Shown piece after piece: positions 26,401-38,400 of a DNA stretch of 64,000 nucleotides (position 1 is the stretch's first letter; each line of letters starts with the position of its first letter). The stretch is taken from the NCBI GenBank assembly GCA_030142905.1, contig JASJOG010000019.1, forward strand, positions 2,828,001-2,892,000. Reading direction: 5' to 3'. The translations under genes were made by a program, and so were the position numbers. The notes beneath the pieces are model-generated. The model saw only the letters and a program-made list of their open reading frames with translations. It was not told the DNA's origin and searched no databases. This DNA comes from Heliopora coerulea (Eukaryota > Cnidaria > Anthozoa > Scleralcyonacea > Helioporidae).

Positions 26401-29400
26401 TCAGATTTGATGAAGTCATTGAAGTAAAAGATCTTTCTAAAAGCTGGCGGGATGGGATGGCATTCAACGTCTTAATTCATGTTCACAGGTAACAGTAATT
26501 CCATCACAAGCCTATACCCTAGAGCCAGTACTCGAGATTCCTCCCAGCATCAAGGCCTGCTCACTAAACCTTAACCTGACTTTTGCCAACCCTGTATAGC
26601 AAAAAAAACTCCAGACACTCGAAACACTTATTTTCCCGCCCTCTATGCTGAAGGATCCGAACAGGTAAAATTTCAAGCTTCCTTGCTACTAATCTTGTTG
26701 AAGTCCAATAGTTTGGGTTTATGAATAGTTTTTGGTTGGTCTTCCTTCTGGAATATAATCCTGCAGATCTTGTTTTGTTTAGTTTTTATTTTTGTTTTTC
26801 TTTTTTGTTTTTTTTTATCTTTCTTCGTCCAAAGACGTTTTACTAGAGAGATACTAAAAGTTTTGTTGGACAAGCGTGGGACTCTTATGGAGCATTAGTT
26901 ATATTGAATTACCAAATTGTTTCTCCCTAAGTTTCGAAGTGAACTAGAATTTACAGCTCGTCTCATCCTTGACTTGTGCATGCGTATGAGACACATGGAG
27001 AGTTCCTTATACCATGAATTTCTAGATATAAGTGAAGGGTATAAAAGTACATTTAAATACATGCAATACTTTCCAGAAATATGGACCTTAGTTTTTTTCC
27101 TATTTTTATAGGAATGATCTGTTTGAACTTGAGGAAGTCGAGCGCATGTCGAACAAAGACAGACTAGAGCACGCTTTCAATGTGGCAGACGAACATTTTC
27201 ATGTCCAGAAACTTTTGGAACCATCAGGTACAATATGCGTTTTGTTGTTCTGTAATCAAACTAGTTAAGAGAACAAACGTTTGCCGTACCGAACCATCAT
27301 TGAACAGCAAGGTTAAAGTCAGAGATCTCGGTTTCGGAAATGGCGTAAACCTCACATCTCACTAGATGGAGTCACATGTGTTGAAAACTGTTAATAAATC
27401 GTTGTTGTTGATATTGTTTTTATTATAATTATTATGATAATTATAATTGTTAAGATTAATATGGTTATTATAATTATGATTATCATGAATATTATGATCA
27501 TTAGGGTTATTATAATTATTATCATTATTATCATTATTATGAATACTGTCATTATTATGATAATTATCGTTATCAGAAATGCTATGAGGATTATGATTAT
27601 GACACTTATATGAAGTTCGCCCATGGATGTAATATCGTGTATCGTATTTCACACCAATTCCATATTCATTAAATTTTCCATGTTCTTATTTGAAATATTA
27701 CCGTCAATCTTGCAGACGTAGACCAACCCAACCCTGATAAAAAGCTTGTCATGATGTACTTGTCAAGTCTGTATCAGGCTCTTCGTCCATATGAACCAAT
27801 TAAAAGGGCCAAGAGAAGGAAGATTGTCGACGAAACGATTGTTCAGACTGCTTCGTCGGACGTTGAGGTATACATGTTCGTTGGGGACCGACCACGCATA
27901 AAAACGCCTGAGCCCCCACTTCTTTTCCCTCTGCCAGCTTGTACCTATTGTCTGTAGTGGACAGGGTGTTAAACAGACTGCAATATGTCCGACAGAAAGT
28001 TTCCTGTTGCCTATTCGATTTTGACGTTGTTTGTGATTTAAGCATTGTGTGTGTGGCCAAGTTTGAGTTTCTTCCACGTTTCTGAGTATAAACCGTTGTA
28101 GCTTATCAGTTTGGAGGCATAAAATGAATTTAATGGCAATGAGTTGAGACGTGGACTAATTTTGAGACGTAGACTAATCACTTAGATGGTTTTGCTCAGA
28201 TTTGGACTTACGTTTTACTGCATATTACTTGTCTTGTAGTCCTCTCTTCCCGAGCCATCGTCAAGTGAGCCGTTTCTGCTGTTTAAAGACACCCTTGTTC
28301 AGATATCAACGCTAGTTCAGAAAACCGAGAGTGATTACACATTGATTGAAGGAAGTTTTGAAACCCGAGTGGATCTTGAGGCATGGGAGGTAGGTAAGAC
28401 TACGATACGGAAGAACGTGAATTGAAAATCACAGAACTTGTAAGCGCATGTTTTCTCATAGTGTTTAATTCTCTTTTAAGTGTCTGTGACATAAAAAAAG
28501 TCATTTATTCAATTTTACCATTATTTACAGTGCATTCAAAGTGAGGAAGACAAGCATCTTCAGTCTGTCTATATCTTATCTACTTCCACTATCATTTAGG
28601 ACTTTAAAATATCCAAATTACATGAGTTGTGACGGAGGCATGCTCACACAGACTGGCAAAAAAATCACAAAATCAAGAATTGATGTGCAAATGAAAAAGC
28701 CTGATACCGAACGGTTTCCATGACTACGCTCTTTTTTTATACAGTGATGTGTATTTTCTTTCTTACCACACGTGTGCAAAGGTTCATTTGTTTACTCCGG
28801 CTTAACTTCCTGGATGAGATACTCTTTATTGTGTGAATTTTTTTCCAAGTCTGTGTCAACGTGCCTTCGCCATGTGTCATGTAATTCGCATATTTTTGTA
28901 TCCTGCAAATCTTCGGGACCAGCTAAGATGTAGACTAACCGGAAACGTTGTTCTTTAACCAACCAACTTTATTGGTATGAATATGTTGTACTTACGAAAA
29001 CGTAACTGAGGATGCTAATTGCCCTTGCTATTCAAACATGTATTGAAATGAGAAGCGTTCATTCACTCCTCAACACATCTCACAAATTCTGTCCGATATA
29101 TCTATCATGTTTCGTAGAAAACCAATCTCGTTCATTTCATGCAAACGTTAGTTTTAGTCGGAAGCGGAACAATGTCTGTTCCGACTTATTTAGTCTACGT
29201 TTTTTAGTTTGGAGATTCTTTTGGTCCATATATCAACTTTTTATTCATGCCTGTGTAACACGTAGTCATTCGCTCGTGCCAAGAAGGCAAATTTACATCA
29301 GTCATATGCTTACCTTCTTCCAGAATTACGAGAAGCAATTTCAAATGGTTGAGTCTGGTGTGGAAGACTTAGAAGAAAAAGGAACGAAAGCCACGGAGGA

Positions 29401-32400
29401 TACGAGAGTTTCATCATCTGAAGCAGACGAAATAAAAAGTGATATAAAGGCACTACAAGTGCGCTGGTCTTCGTTAAGAACTCGCACGGAGGTTCAACGA
29501 AACAGGTTGGAAAGTCAAAATTCTGAACAGTTTAACATATATTTTATATTCACCGTTTCTTAACTTTTAAAGAATTATAGACTTCCAGAATAATGAAGAA
29601 AAGGAACTGCTGAAATGGCGCAAACAAGCTGATATTTATCTTGACTGGATGGATAAAATGGACGACGATTTAGATAAGATTGAGGAAATGAAATCTCAAG
29701 ATGACGTCAGTGTCCTCAATGAGCAAGCTGAAGAATTAAAGGTAAATTAAGATTGGGCTGCAATGCAATGCTGACGTGCTATATATACTTGAATGCTAGC
29801 TGATGATATAACCACGATGCAAGAGAGTATTTCATGGTTAACCATGAAGTATTCTCTTCGTGTTACCCTGAGGATGATTCAGAAATAAGTTAGATGGTTA
29901 ATCTTTTTTTTTTTCCGGCTTAGCGTCTAGGGAATGCTGTAAAATCTGACCCAGTTCCTCGCAGAGTACTCGAGCTTGGAAGAAGGCTTATCATGCAAAA
30001 TGTTTTAAGTACTGATGGCCAGCTTAACGTCAAAGATCAGCTCAATGAAATGGAAAAGGAATTGGAATCTCTAAAGGCTCGAGTTCGAGAAGGCATCGAG
30101 AGGTATGTCTCAGCACCTTGCACGATGATAGCAACAGGGTCTAAGGCCAGATGTGTTCAGTCGGGAGACGTTAGTGGATGATGTCATAGTTCTTAGGTAA
30201 CATTGACCAATACATAACAATAAGTAACATTGAAGACTACTTCATTTATGTCGCATGGAGGGTGAACTTTTTTGTAGCATTGCCGCATTGTAGCACTACA
30301 GCATTCATCCGTCGATCAGCAATTTCTTCTTCTTTCTTTCTTACTTTCTTTCTTTCCTTCCTTCCTTCCTTCCTTCCTTCCTTCCTTCCTTCCCTCCTTC
30401 CTTCCTTCCTTCCCTCCTTCCTTCCTTCTTTCGTTCCTTCCTTCTTTCGTTCCTTCCTTCTTTCGTTCCTTCCTTCTTTCGTTCCTTCCTTCTTTCGTTC
30501 GTTTCTTCCTTCCTCCCTTTCTTCCTTTATGCGTCCATTCCTCAATCCACCTCCTCATATATCCCTCCCTCCATTCATTCATTTATTCATTCATTTATTC
30601 ATTCATTCATTCATTCATTCGTTTGTTTGTTCATTCGTTTGTTTGTTCATTCGTTTGTACGATCGTTCGCTTGTTCGCGGCTTGTTCATTTAATAATTCG
30701 ATTTTTCATTCATTCATTGCAACTTTCCTGATATTTAATTTCCTTTGATATTTACCAGACTCAACAGCAATATTGATTCTCTGAAGCAATCTCAGACAGA
30801 ACAAATGAAGAAATGGCGACAGCAAGCTGAGTCAATGTGTGATTGGCTGGACGGCATGGATGATCAACTTGAGGCCTTAGACACTGAGGAGGGAGATCAA
30901 AGCATCAAAAAGATTCGCCAGCAACTGGATGAATGTGAGGTAACACAGTAAAGTTCTGGAAATTACGCCTCAGCTTATACATAAAAATACTTTTTCATGG
31001 CCGACTACTCTACAATAATCTAAGTAAATTGATTCTTAATTGATATGGAGGGAACTATTTCTTACAAAAAAGCATAACAGACCAGTGCATTTCGTTGACC
31101 TCTCGCCAAAATTTCGGAGAGTTGAATCATGAAATGTGTAAAGTAACATTTCCGTACTTTATTTTTATTAATAAAGATGTCAAATTAGGAAAAAAAGCTT
31201 TCTCACACTATTAGTTAAGTAAGGTGACGAGCAAGTTTTTTTAATATAGGCCTGAATATATAGGACGGGCTTTGCCCACTGTTAAAAAATGTTGGGGGAT
31301 TGTAGCCCCATAGTCTCACCTATTCCGCCACCTTTGTATCGAATCAAAAGTCATTGCAGGAAAAACTTGAAGTAATTTGCTGTCGTTTTGATTTGTTTAG
31401 CCGTAAGTTTGCTTGGTAAATATTTGTTGTATTTGTAGCGCCTACAAGAGACTATAAAAAACGGTGACCAACCACATTCCATTGTGGAACATGGAGAAGA
31501 ACTTTTAGACGGAACAACTTTGTCTAAAGACCACAAGTCAAAGATTGAGAAACAACTGAAGGAAATGAAAAATGAGTGGAGGTCTTTGTTGGAAAAGGTA
31601 GCTCAAGTTAAGGCTCGGTAAGTGTAAGCGAGTAGTTTAATTTTTAGTTTATTAATAACTGTATTTAGACTTCGGAAATGATATTTGACAGGCAGATTAT
31701 TCCCGGCTGTCGAACTGACATTAATAAATACTCGTTACCCGAACTCGTGTGTAGCAGGATAATGATTTAGAGTTGTTGACTTCCAAATTAGACTTGTCGC
31801 TAAACGCGGGGCGGCTGAACTTGAAGAAAAGCACAAGGTGGAAGAATGGATACGAAAGTTTGAATTGCTCTTGAAAGAGATGAAAAAAGTTAAACAAATC
31901 GTGGAAAAGTCAGGATTACTTCAGAACCACAGCGAAAGATACAAAAAATTTCAAGTAAGTATTGTACGAGCTAGAACTGTCTATAAAGTCACGAAAATTT
32001 AACGAAGAAATAAAAGTTATCATTTTAAAGCAGTGGGGTTGTGTTCGAATGTTTAGCTCAGCGTGTAAGTAGATCTTCCCTTTCTTATGTTTTTACGATG
32101 TGTTCCTGTATTAATTATGTACAACAAAATGTTCGTCGACTGTGATTTTCTGATTCCAGTGCAGTTAATTCCAACCAACAGTGCAAAAATCTACAATCAC
32201 AGAGTAAAAAAAGTATAAGATCAGTCCGAAAAAGTTCAATCACAAGTAGGGAAAATAATTAGACTTGGAATACATTTGGTTTGAATTTAGATCTAATTTT
32301 AATTGAATATTGGCAGGAAAGTGCATATTTGAGGAGTGGAAGATTCTAATTGCTTTTAGTAAATATTTTTAAGTATTTGTCAAAATTCGACGCGTTTTTA

Positions 32401-35400
32401 ATTCACTAATGTCGTTCGGAATGGACTAGGGATGGTAACTTGTAATTAATAAGCACATTCATTTCGAACACTTTTGTGTATATTATCAATAGGTAATCAT
32501 TTGGTTTCTCTTAGAATTTGGACAAAATATGCTCTCGTCAGTTTTCCAAGGACCTGTAACTGAACTCGTCCTGTAGACCTTTGCCATTTTAATAGCCTTT
32601 CAAAGACTTTACCTTAAATGTCACCAATGGAAATTTGATTTCAGGAGTGTCTTGAGCTGGTGGAGAACATTAAACCACAGTATGAGAATGCTGTAGAATG
32701 CGCCGAGGAAGTGCTGTCGAACGACGCATGTCCCGATTGGGAAAAATCGCAGGTCAAAGATGACGTAATACTGTTGAAGACAACGTGGAATGGCGTACTG
32801 GACGATATTGATGGAGAAGAGAAAAGGTAACATCTTAAGTTCATTATATTTCCCTTGTTAATTTATCAGTGGAGTTTTTGTTCTGCTGTTATAAATGCTC
32901 TTGGCTTTTGCCTCATGTGTTAGTCCGCTCGGGTGCATATCAGAGAAAAATTTGAAAAGCTGGATTTTTTTCTTTTGCTTTCTTTGTAGCCTTTTTTGAG
33001 GTTTTGTTATTTTTCCTTGCGCAAGTTTTTTCCTTTTCCTCCTTTTTTCCTTAAATTATTTATTTCGTATTATCCTCTTCTTCATTTTCATCTTAATGTT
33101 CATGTTTTATCTTTATGTTCTTCTTTTACTTTTTCTTTCCTTCTTCTTCTTTTACTTTTTCTTTCCTTCTTCTTCTTCTACTTCACCGTTTCTTTCTTTT
33201 TCTTCCTCTTGATGTTGCAGTTGTCGTCCCACTCTTTTCCTTGTCGTTCATCCTTTCTTTGTAGCCATTCTTGTTCCTGTTGTTGAAATTTTTCTTCTCC
33301 ACGTGGCTGTTCTACTCCGCCTTCTTCTTTTCACGCGTAACAAAGTAGTCTATTTTCTTTACTAGGATTAATGAAAGGAAGGCCAAGGCAGCAAATGAGC
33401 AGGTTGAGAAGATTCATGACTGGCAGGAAAAGTATAAAGAAGTGGATAAATGGTACAGAACAATGTCTGCCAAAATTGAAGCGAGTTTTACGATGGGAAA
33501 GACTTTGCCTATAGTCCGTGAACAGATTACCGAACAAGAGGTAATTTTTTATGACTTCTGTCTTGGTTGTTTATGTTGCTTGCGAAGGGACCCGATATAG
33601 ATTGCTTACTAGACTTACTAGTGCCGTTACCAGGCTCCCCCGGTGGTGGGAGCATCCGGGTCCCCTCATGTAAGACACCAGTAAAATGGCAACCGAATTG
33701 TTTATTTTCCCGTTGGTCCATCGACGTCCCAAGGTGTCCCTGCCAATAACGTCTTCATTCGTTGCCAATTTGATTGAATTAGTCAAGACTGGAAAAGAAA
33801 TAGGTAAGTTTTATTGTGATACAAATCTTTGCAATAGTTAAAACTGAAATTTGTTGGGAAATAGATGGGCCTGAAATGGGCAACGAAAAAGAGCCAGATA
33901 GCTGGAACAAATGAAGCCTACATGTCCTGAAAAGATAAAAACAACAGTGATAATTATAATATATAATTACTTGTTGAGCTTTTTAACGAATCATTTTACA
34001 CATGTTCCGATCGTTTCACAAATGATTTCATTTTCAGGAGTTACTAAACGAAATGGTGATGACCCACGAAACAGTGGAATATTTGTTAAGCAGTGGGGAA
34101 GAGTTGCTGCAGAATCCCAACACACCCGAGTCAGAGAAATCCAAGCTGAGGAAAGACATTGCGAATTTAGTAGAGCGGTGGGAAACACTAAGTAGCCCAG
34201 TGAATAACAGATTGCAAAGGTAGTTTCACCGTTAACAATTTGTGTTTTTACTTTGGCATATGTTCACTTCTTCACAAGATTAAAAACACCTTTTCGATTC
34301 CCCATTAATTGTGTAGATTGTCTGAAATGGAAAAACATTTACAGGAAAATCTTGCTGGCAAATTGGAAGAGTGGACAAGCCAGATTACGTCTCTCGAAGG
34401 GTGGTTAACTAAAGAGGAGAAAAAGTTTCAAGCGATGGGAGGCATTGCTCCGAACCTTGAAGCTGCAATGAAACAAAAACCAAGGGCAGAGGTCAGGATG
34501 AGTCAGTTGTGCTAAGAATGAGACTCCGGTTACCGCAGAAAGCCTAATTCGTAAGGCTTTTTGTAGTAAAAAGCATCATGAATCTGTGAAAACTGAATTT
34601 GATTTAAGCTGGAATGACATTGCTATCAAAAATAAATAAGAGTAGAAACGCATGTTCGAGCCAAGGCCCTTCAGGTTTTACTCCGACGAAGAATCTTCCC
34701 TCGAAACGTCACTGTCTACTACAAGGCTTGAGTTAATAGGAAAATCTTACATGCCCAACATGCACCTAATTTTTTTAACTACCTGCACCACCAAATTCTC
34801 GAAGCACAATTTCACTTCTTTTCAATAATGATTTGGTATACTTGAAGTTTTCAAGTTAGACTTCTCAGAACGCAGGCTCATTTGATGATTATGGCGAAAA
34901 GACGGGCGTAAGATTGGACAGTGGATTGGAATCGTTCATGATTGAATTATCAGTTAAATAATATTAATATGCTATTTGCTACAAACTAACAATACGTCCC
35001 ATGTCCAATCGTTACTCTGAAGCTAAGGTAATGATGCTGATTACAAAGTGCAGCCCATGCAGTCACTGTGTGAAAATTTCTACGTGCACGCAGTGCATGT
35101 AAGTGACAAAAGTTACGTGCACATCTCGAATTTTACGTGCATTCGTGCACGTGTGCATGCGGTATTTCGAGCCTTGTACTGTGGTAAGTTTCGGCCGTTA
35201 CCTGACCCTATTGACTTTTTACACGTCGTTTACACTTAAAGCTCTCATAATTTGTTGAGAATTTAGACCAAAACTAAATTTACGAGTTGGGGCCTTCAGT
35301 GTCAGCAAATAGATTGGCCATTCTACTATCAATTTGCGATGTTTTCGGGTTAACTAAAATTTCGACTTGGAGGAAGAAATACAATGACTGTTGACAAATA

Positions 35401-38400
35401 CCACATGTCATGATGACTGAAGCTTAGCCTAAATCCGTTTATGGTCTGAGAGCGCAGCGACGTGCCTTTAGCGACCTTTTAGACCGCTGTGAATCCATCG
35501 ATACTGCCTTAAGATTGAGGTCGCCATCTTTTAAACATCTGGATCCAGTTGGGTGAAGATTTCATTACGTTATCTTTCTGTGTGTTTTGATAGGGAATGG
35601 CTAAAGAAATGAAACAAGAAGAGAAAAAGCTAAGCGTACTTATTCGTTTGGGAGAAGACATTCTCGCCGACGCTTCACTTTCAGAAGATGACAACGCAAA
35701 ACTACAGCAAGATTTGAATACCCTGAAGAATCGTTGGGAAGCTCTCGAAGAGAAGATAAATTGGAGGGTTAAAAGGTACGTTGTAAACTACATTTTTGAA
35801 AGAAAAGTGTTGCCAGTAGTTCTATCTTTGTGCTTGGTGGGCACTAGACTTTATTTCCTCAATATGATGCTCATTTCATCATTATTCGCTCTATTTTACT
35901 TTTGCGTTCAAGGCTCAACGAAACTATCTCAAGGTTGGGGTCCCAACAAGAGGACAAACTAGAGAAGTGGCGCGAAACCGCTGCCGAGATTTCTGATTGG
36001 TTGGATAAGGCGCAGTTGCGATTGGCTGAGCGCGGCCCAATTGGGTCGGACTTGAAATCAGTAAACTCACAAAAGGAAGAGTTTCAGGTATGTCAGGCGT
36101 GAATGGGGTAAAGAATTTTGAAATTACCAAAATGGTGAGCAAAAGTTACAAATATGAATTGTAAAAAATTATGCTATTTTAACAAGTTTGGTTCGCCCTT
36201 TCAGTCCATGTCGGCTAGCGGTTGGAGCAAATCAACCGACATCAGAAGGTTACGGGAAGTTCAAATGTATAATTTTCTCTCATCATCCATAGTTAATGTT
36301 ACTCAATGGTTAGAGTATCGCACAGGTCATTAGAAGGTTACAACTGGCTTTAGACGTCTATAACCTTCGCTCATCGTGTCACTGCATAAAGCTCAATTGT
36401 TAGAGTAACTCACTGAGTACAAAAACGTGACAGGTTGTACATGTGCTTAACTTTCACTCATCATCTCAGTCCATGTAGCTCAATGGTCAGACAATCTCAC
36501 CGTTCATTAGTAGGTTACAGATTGTAGCATATGTAGCTTTTACCCACCACAGCTCGGTGTAGCTCAGTGAACTCGTTGTAAAAAAATTCTTTAGGTTTTT
36601 CTTGACGACTCTTTATCGTTTCAACGATTCATCTACGAATTCACGGAATTCGGCGAGAACCTGCGCACAGATCCGTGCATTAGCGAAGAAGAGCGAGTGA
36701 AAGTGCAGCAGAAGACGAAATCTCTAAACGAGCGATGGGATGTTATCGTGCAACAAATAAATAGCCATTACAACTCGTGAGTATGATAAGACGTAGTGTT
36801 TTAGTGCAGTGATAGGTTTCTGTTTTTTTATAATGTAATTCCAAAATATTCGTGACTGTTATTGATGACCTTCTGATGATGAATACGAATCTTGAATGAA
36901 TGTTCGAGGTAATTAGCACACGAGTTTTGGAAAGATCTTTAACTTCCTCAGCTTGAAACAGGCCATCTGAAATTTTGATTCAGATGTACTGTAGGTTTAA
37001 ATTCTGTTCACAGAAGATATCTGGCTGGTCACCAGCCTTCACTCTCGGCGGCTCGATGCGTCTTAGTCTGAGCCTACAATTGTAGACTAGTGGCGCGCAA
37101 AATGTGACCATTTCATGGTAGGCGCCTTGATAGACGTGTGTGTTAACATTTTAATATAACATTGGAAATATTGCATTTCCATGCGCTCTGTTGAAAGAAA
37201 TTATCAAGAAAACCTCACAAGGGACTCTTTCAAAGGCTTAGTAGATACCAGTTCATGGTGGAAACTTAACATTTAAAATGGAGGGAATTAGTTCAGTGAA
37301 AGTTCTGAACGTCTATTTTCCTAATCACCGAAGCAGAAGTCGAGGAAATATTAGTCTTTTCGCTGCTTGTTAAAGCCTCCCAGCATTCACAAGAACTCGC
37401 TCACGCGTGTAGATGTTTATTGAAGTTTGGAGAAGAAGCCCCTGCTGAAGATGTCAAGAATAAATATATCCGTTAATAAAATGGCAATATTGAAAGAGTT
37501 AAGGTAAAGAGGAACTCAAAGTGCAACATTCTGGTCTTCGTGGTCCAACACCAATTTTTTGTTACAAGACGTTTTTGAAACACATTTGAAATGCAAGATG
37601 AGATGACCATTACTGCAGTATAGTCACATGGTGTAAGTGATCGTCGTGGTGTTCGAAGATAACCAAAATATCAAGCTTTACTGGTAGCTGTTTACAAGTT
37701 GCTAAGAACACCCGAAAATCCCTTTGGAGAAATAAATGTGTAAGAATGTAATAATCTTTGTCGTCAACCCTGTGTGATTTAACATCTATTCATCATGTCT
37801 ATTTAGAAGTTTTAAATAAACCTGTCATGCAGGTTTTATTATCGAATTAGCATTTAATATTTGTGAAAATATCATGAGACCAGCTCCTAAACGGTGTTTC
37901 CAACAATTTTTGTAAACGCTGTTATAATCTGTATATGAATAAATAATAGTTTAAAAACTGTTTGTTATTGTTTTCCTCTCCACAAAAAATACAGTAACTC
38001 TCGATGTCAACTTGATGTAAATTATCCGAAATTGTGTAATATTTTTTGCGTAAAATATCATTATTTAATGTAAGCAACAATTGTCATCTCCGTCAATAAC
38101 ATTTCCACAACACCTCGTACGTTCTTTCTGAAAGAAAGTCACGCATTCGCTATCACTTAGCACCAGCGACCAAACTACGTAGCATCGAAGTGGGACAAAA
38201 TGGAACAGTGTGGATATATATGTTATGAACCTCATTCGCCTACGTCCACAATCGTCCGTACATATCCTGCTGAATTATGCCATCTCAGAGGAACTAATTT
38301 CGTACCCTGGATTTCATCCTTGACAGACTGGAAGATCGAATGGAAGAACTTGAAGTGATACATCAAAACGAGAGACTCGCCGAGTGGAAAACCAAATGTG

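Larger units (their letters stand above)
20442..27867 (+). other. Actin-binding module: exons 1-9, tandem CH domains
   Basis: Exons: 20442-20484 (ATG, phase 1 end), 22918-22979, 24305-24400, 24647-24724, 25644-25736, 25926-26056, 26405-26488, 27112-27227, 27716-27867; all phases join. The start was chosen because exon 1 opens with ATG, ends in AAAG/GTAAGC, and its phase-1 G completes Asp at the start of CH1 exon 2. CH1 shows [24 protein letters not shown] and [21 protein letters not shown]2 shows [29 protein letters not shown] and [14 protein letters not shown]. The exon 6 linker ([15 protein letters not shown]) is longer than in spectrin or plakins. A basic run KRAKRRK (residues 264-270) follows CH2. 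Confidence 0.93.
28240..34219 (+). other. Rod part 1: spectrin-type repeats 1-5 (divergent)
   Basis: Exon pairs: R1 28240-28389 / 29334-29515; R2 29573-29741 / 29924-30102; R3 30759-30939 / 31439-31617; R4 31792-31954 / 32645-32826; R5 33366-33540 / 34038-34219. Each pair encodes one three-helix unit, with Trp in helix A (LKWRKQ, KKWRQQ, EEWIRK) and usually in helix C (RWSSL, EWRSL, TWNGV, RWETL). R2 lacks the helix C Trp. Lengths vary more than in later repeats (A exons 150-181 nt). The R1/R2 junction is least certain: a weak donor GTTGGA at 29516 and an acceptor at 29572; a later acceptor after 29588 gives the wrong phase. Confidence 0.85.

Noticed and set aside
29589..29741. Alternative R2 A exon starting after CAG at 29588
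   Set aside because: It would begin in phase 0, whereas the preceding exon ends in phase 2; the acceptor at 29572 keeps the frame.
30246..30693. Ser/Phe-rich and Arg/Lys/Glu-rich frames on both strands
   Set aside because: They come from the TTCC/TTCA microsatellite inside an intron.
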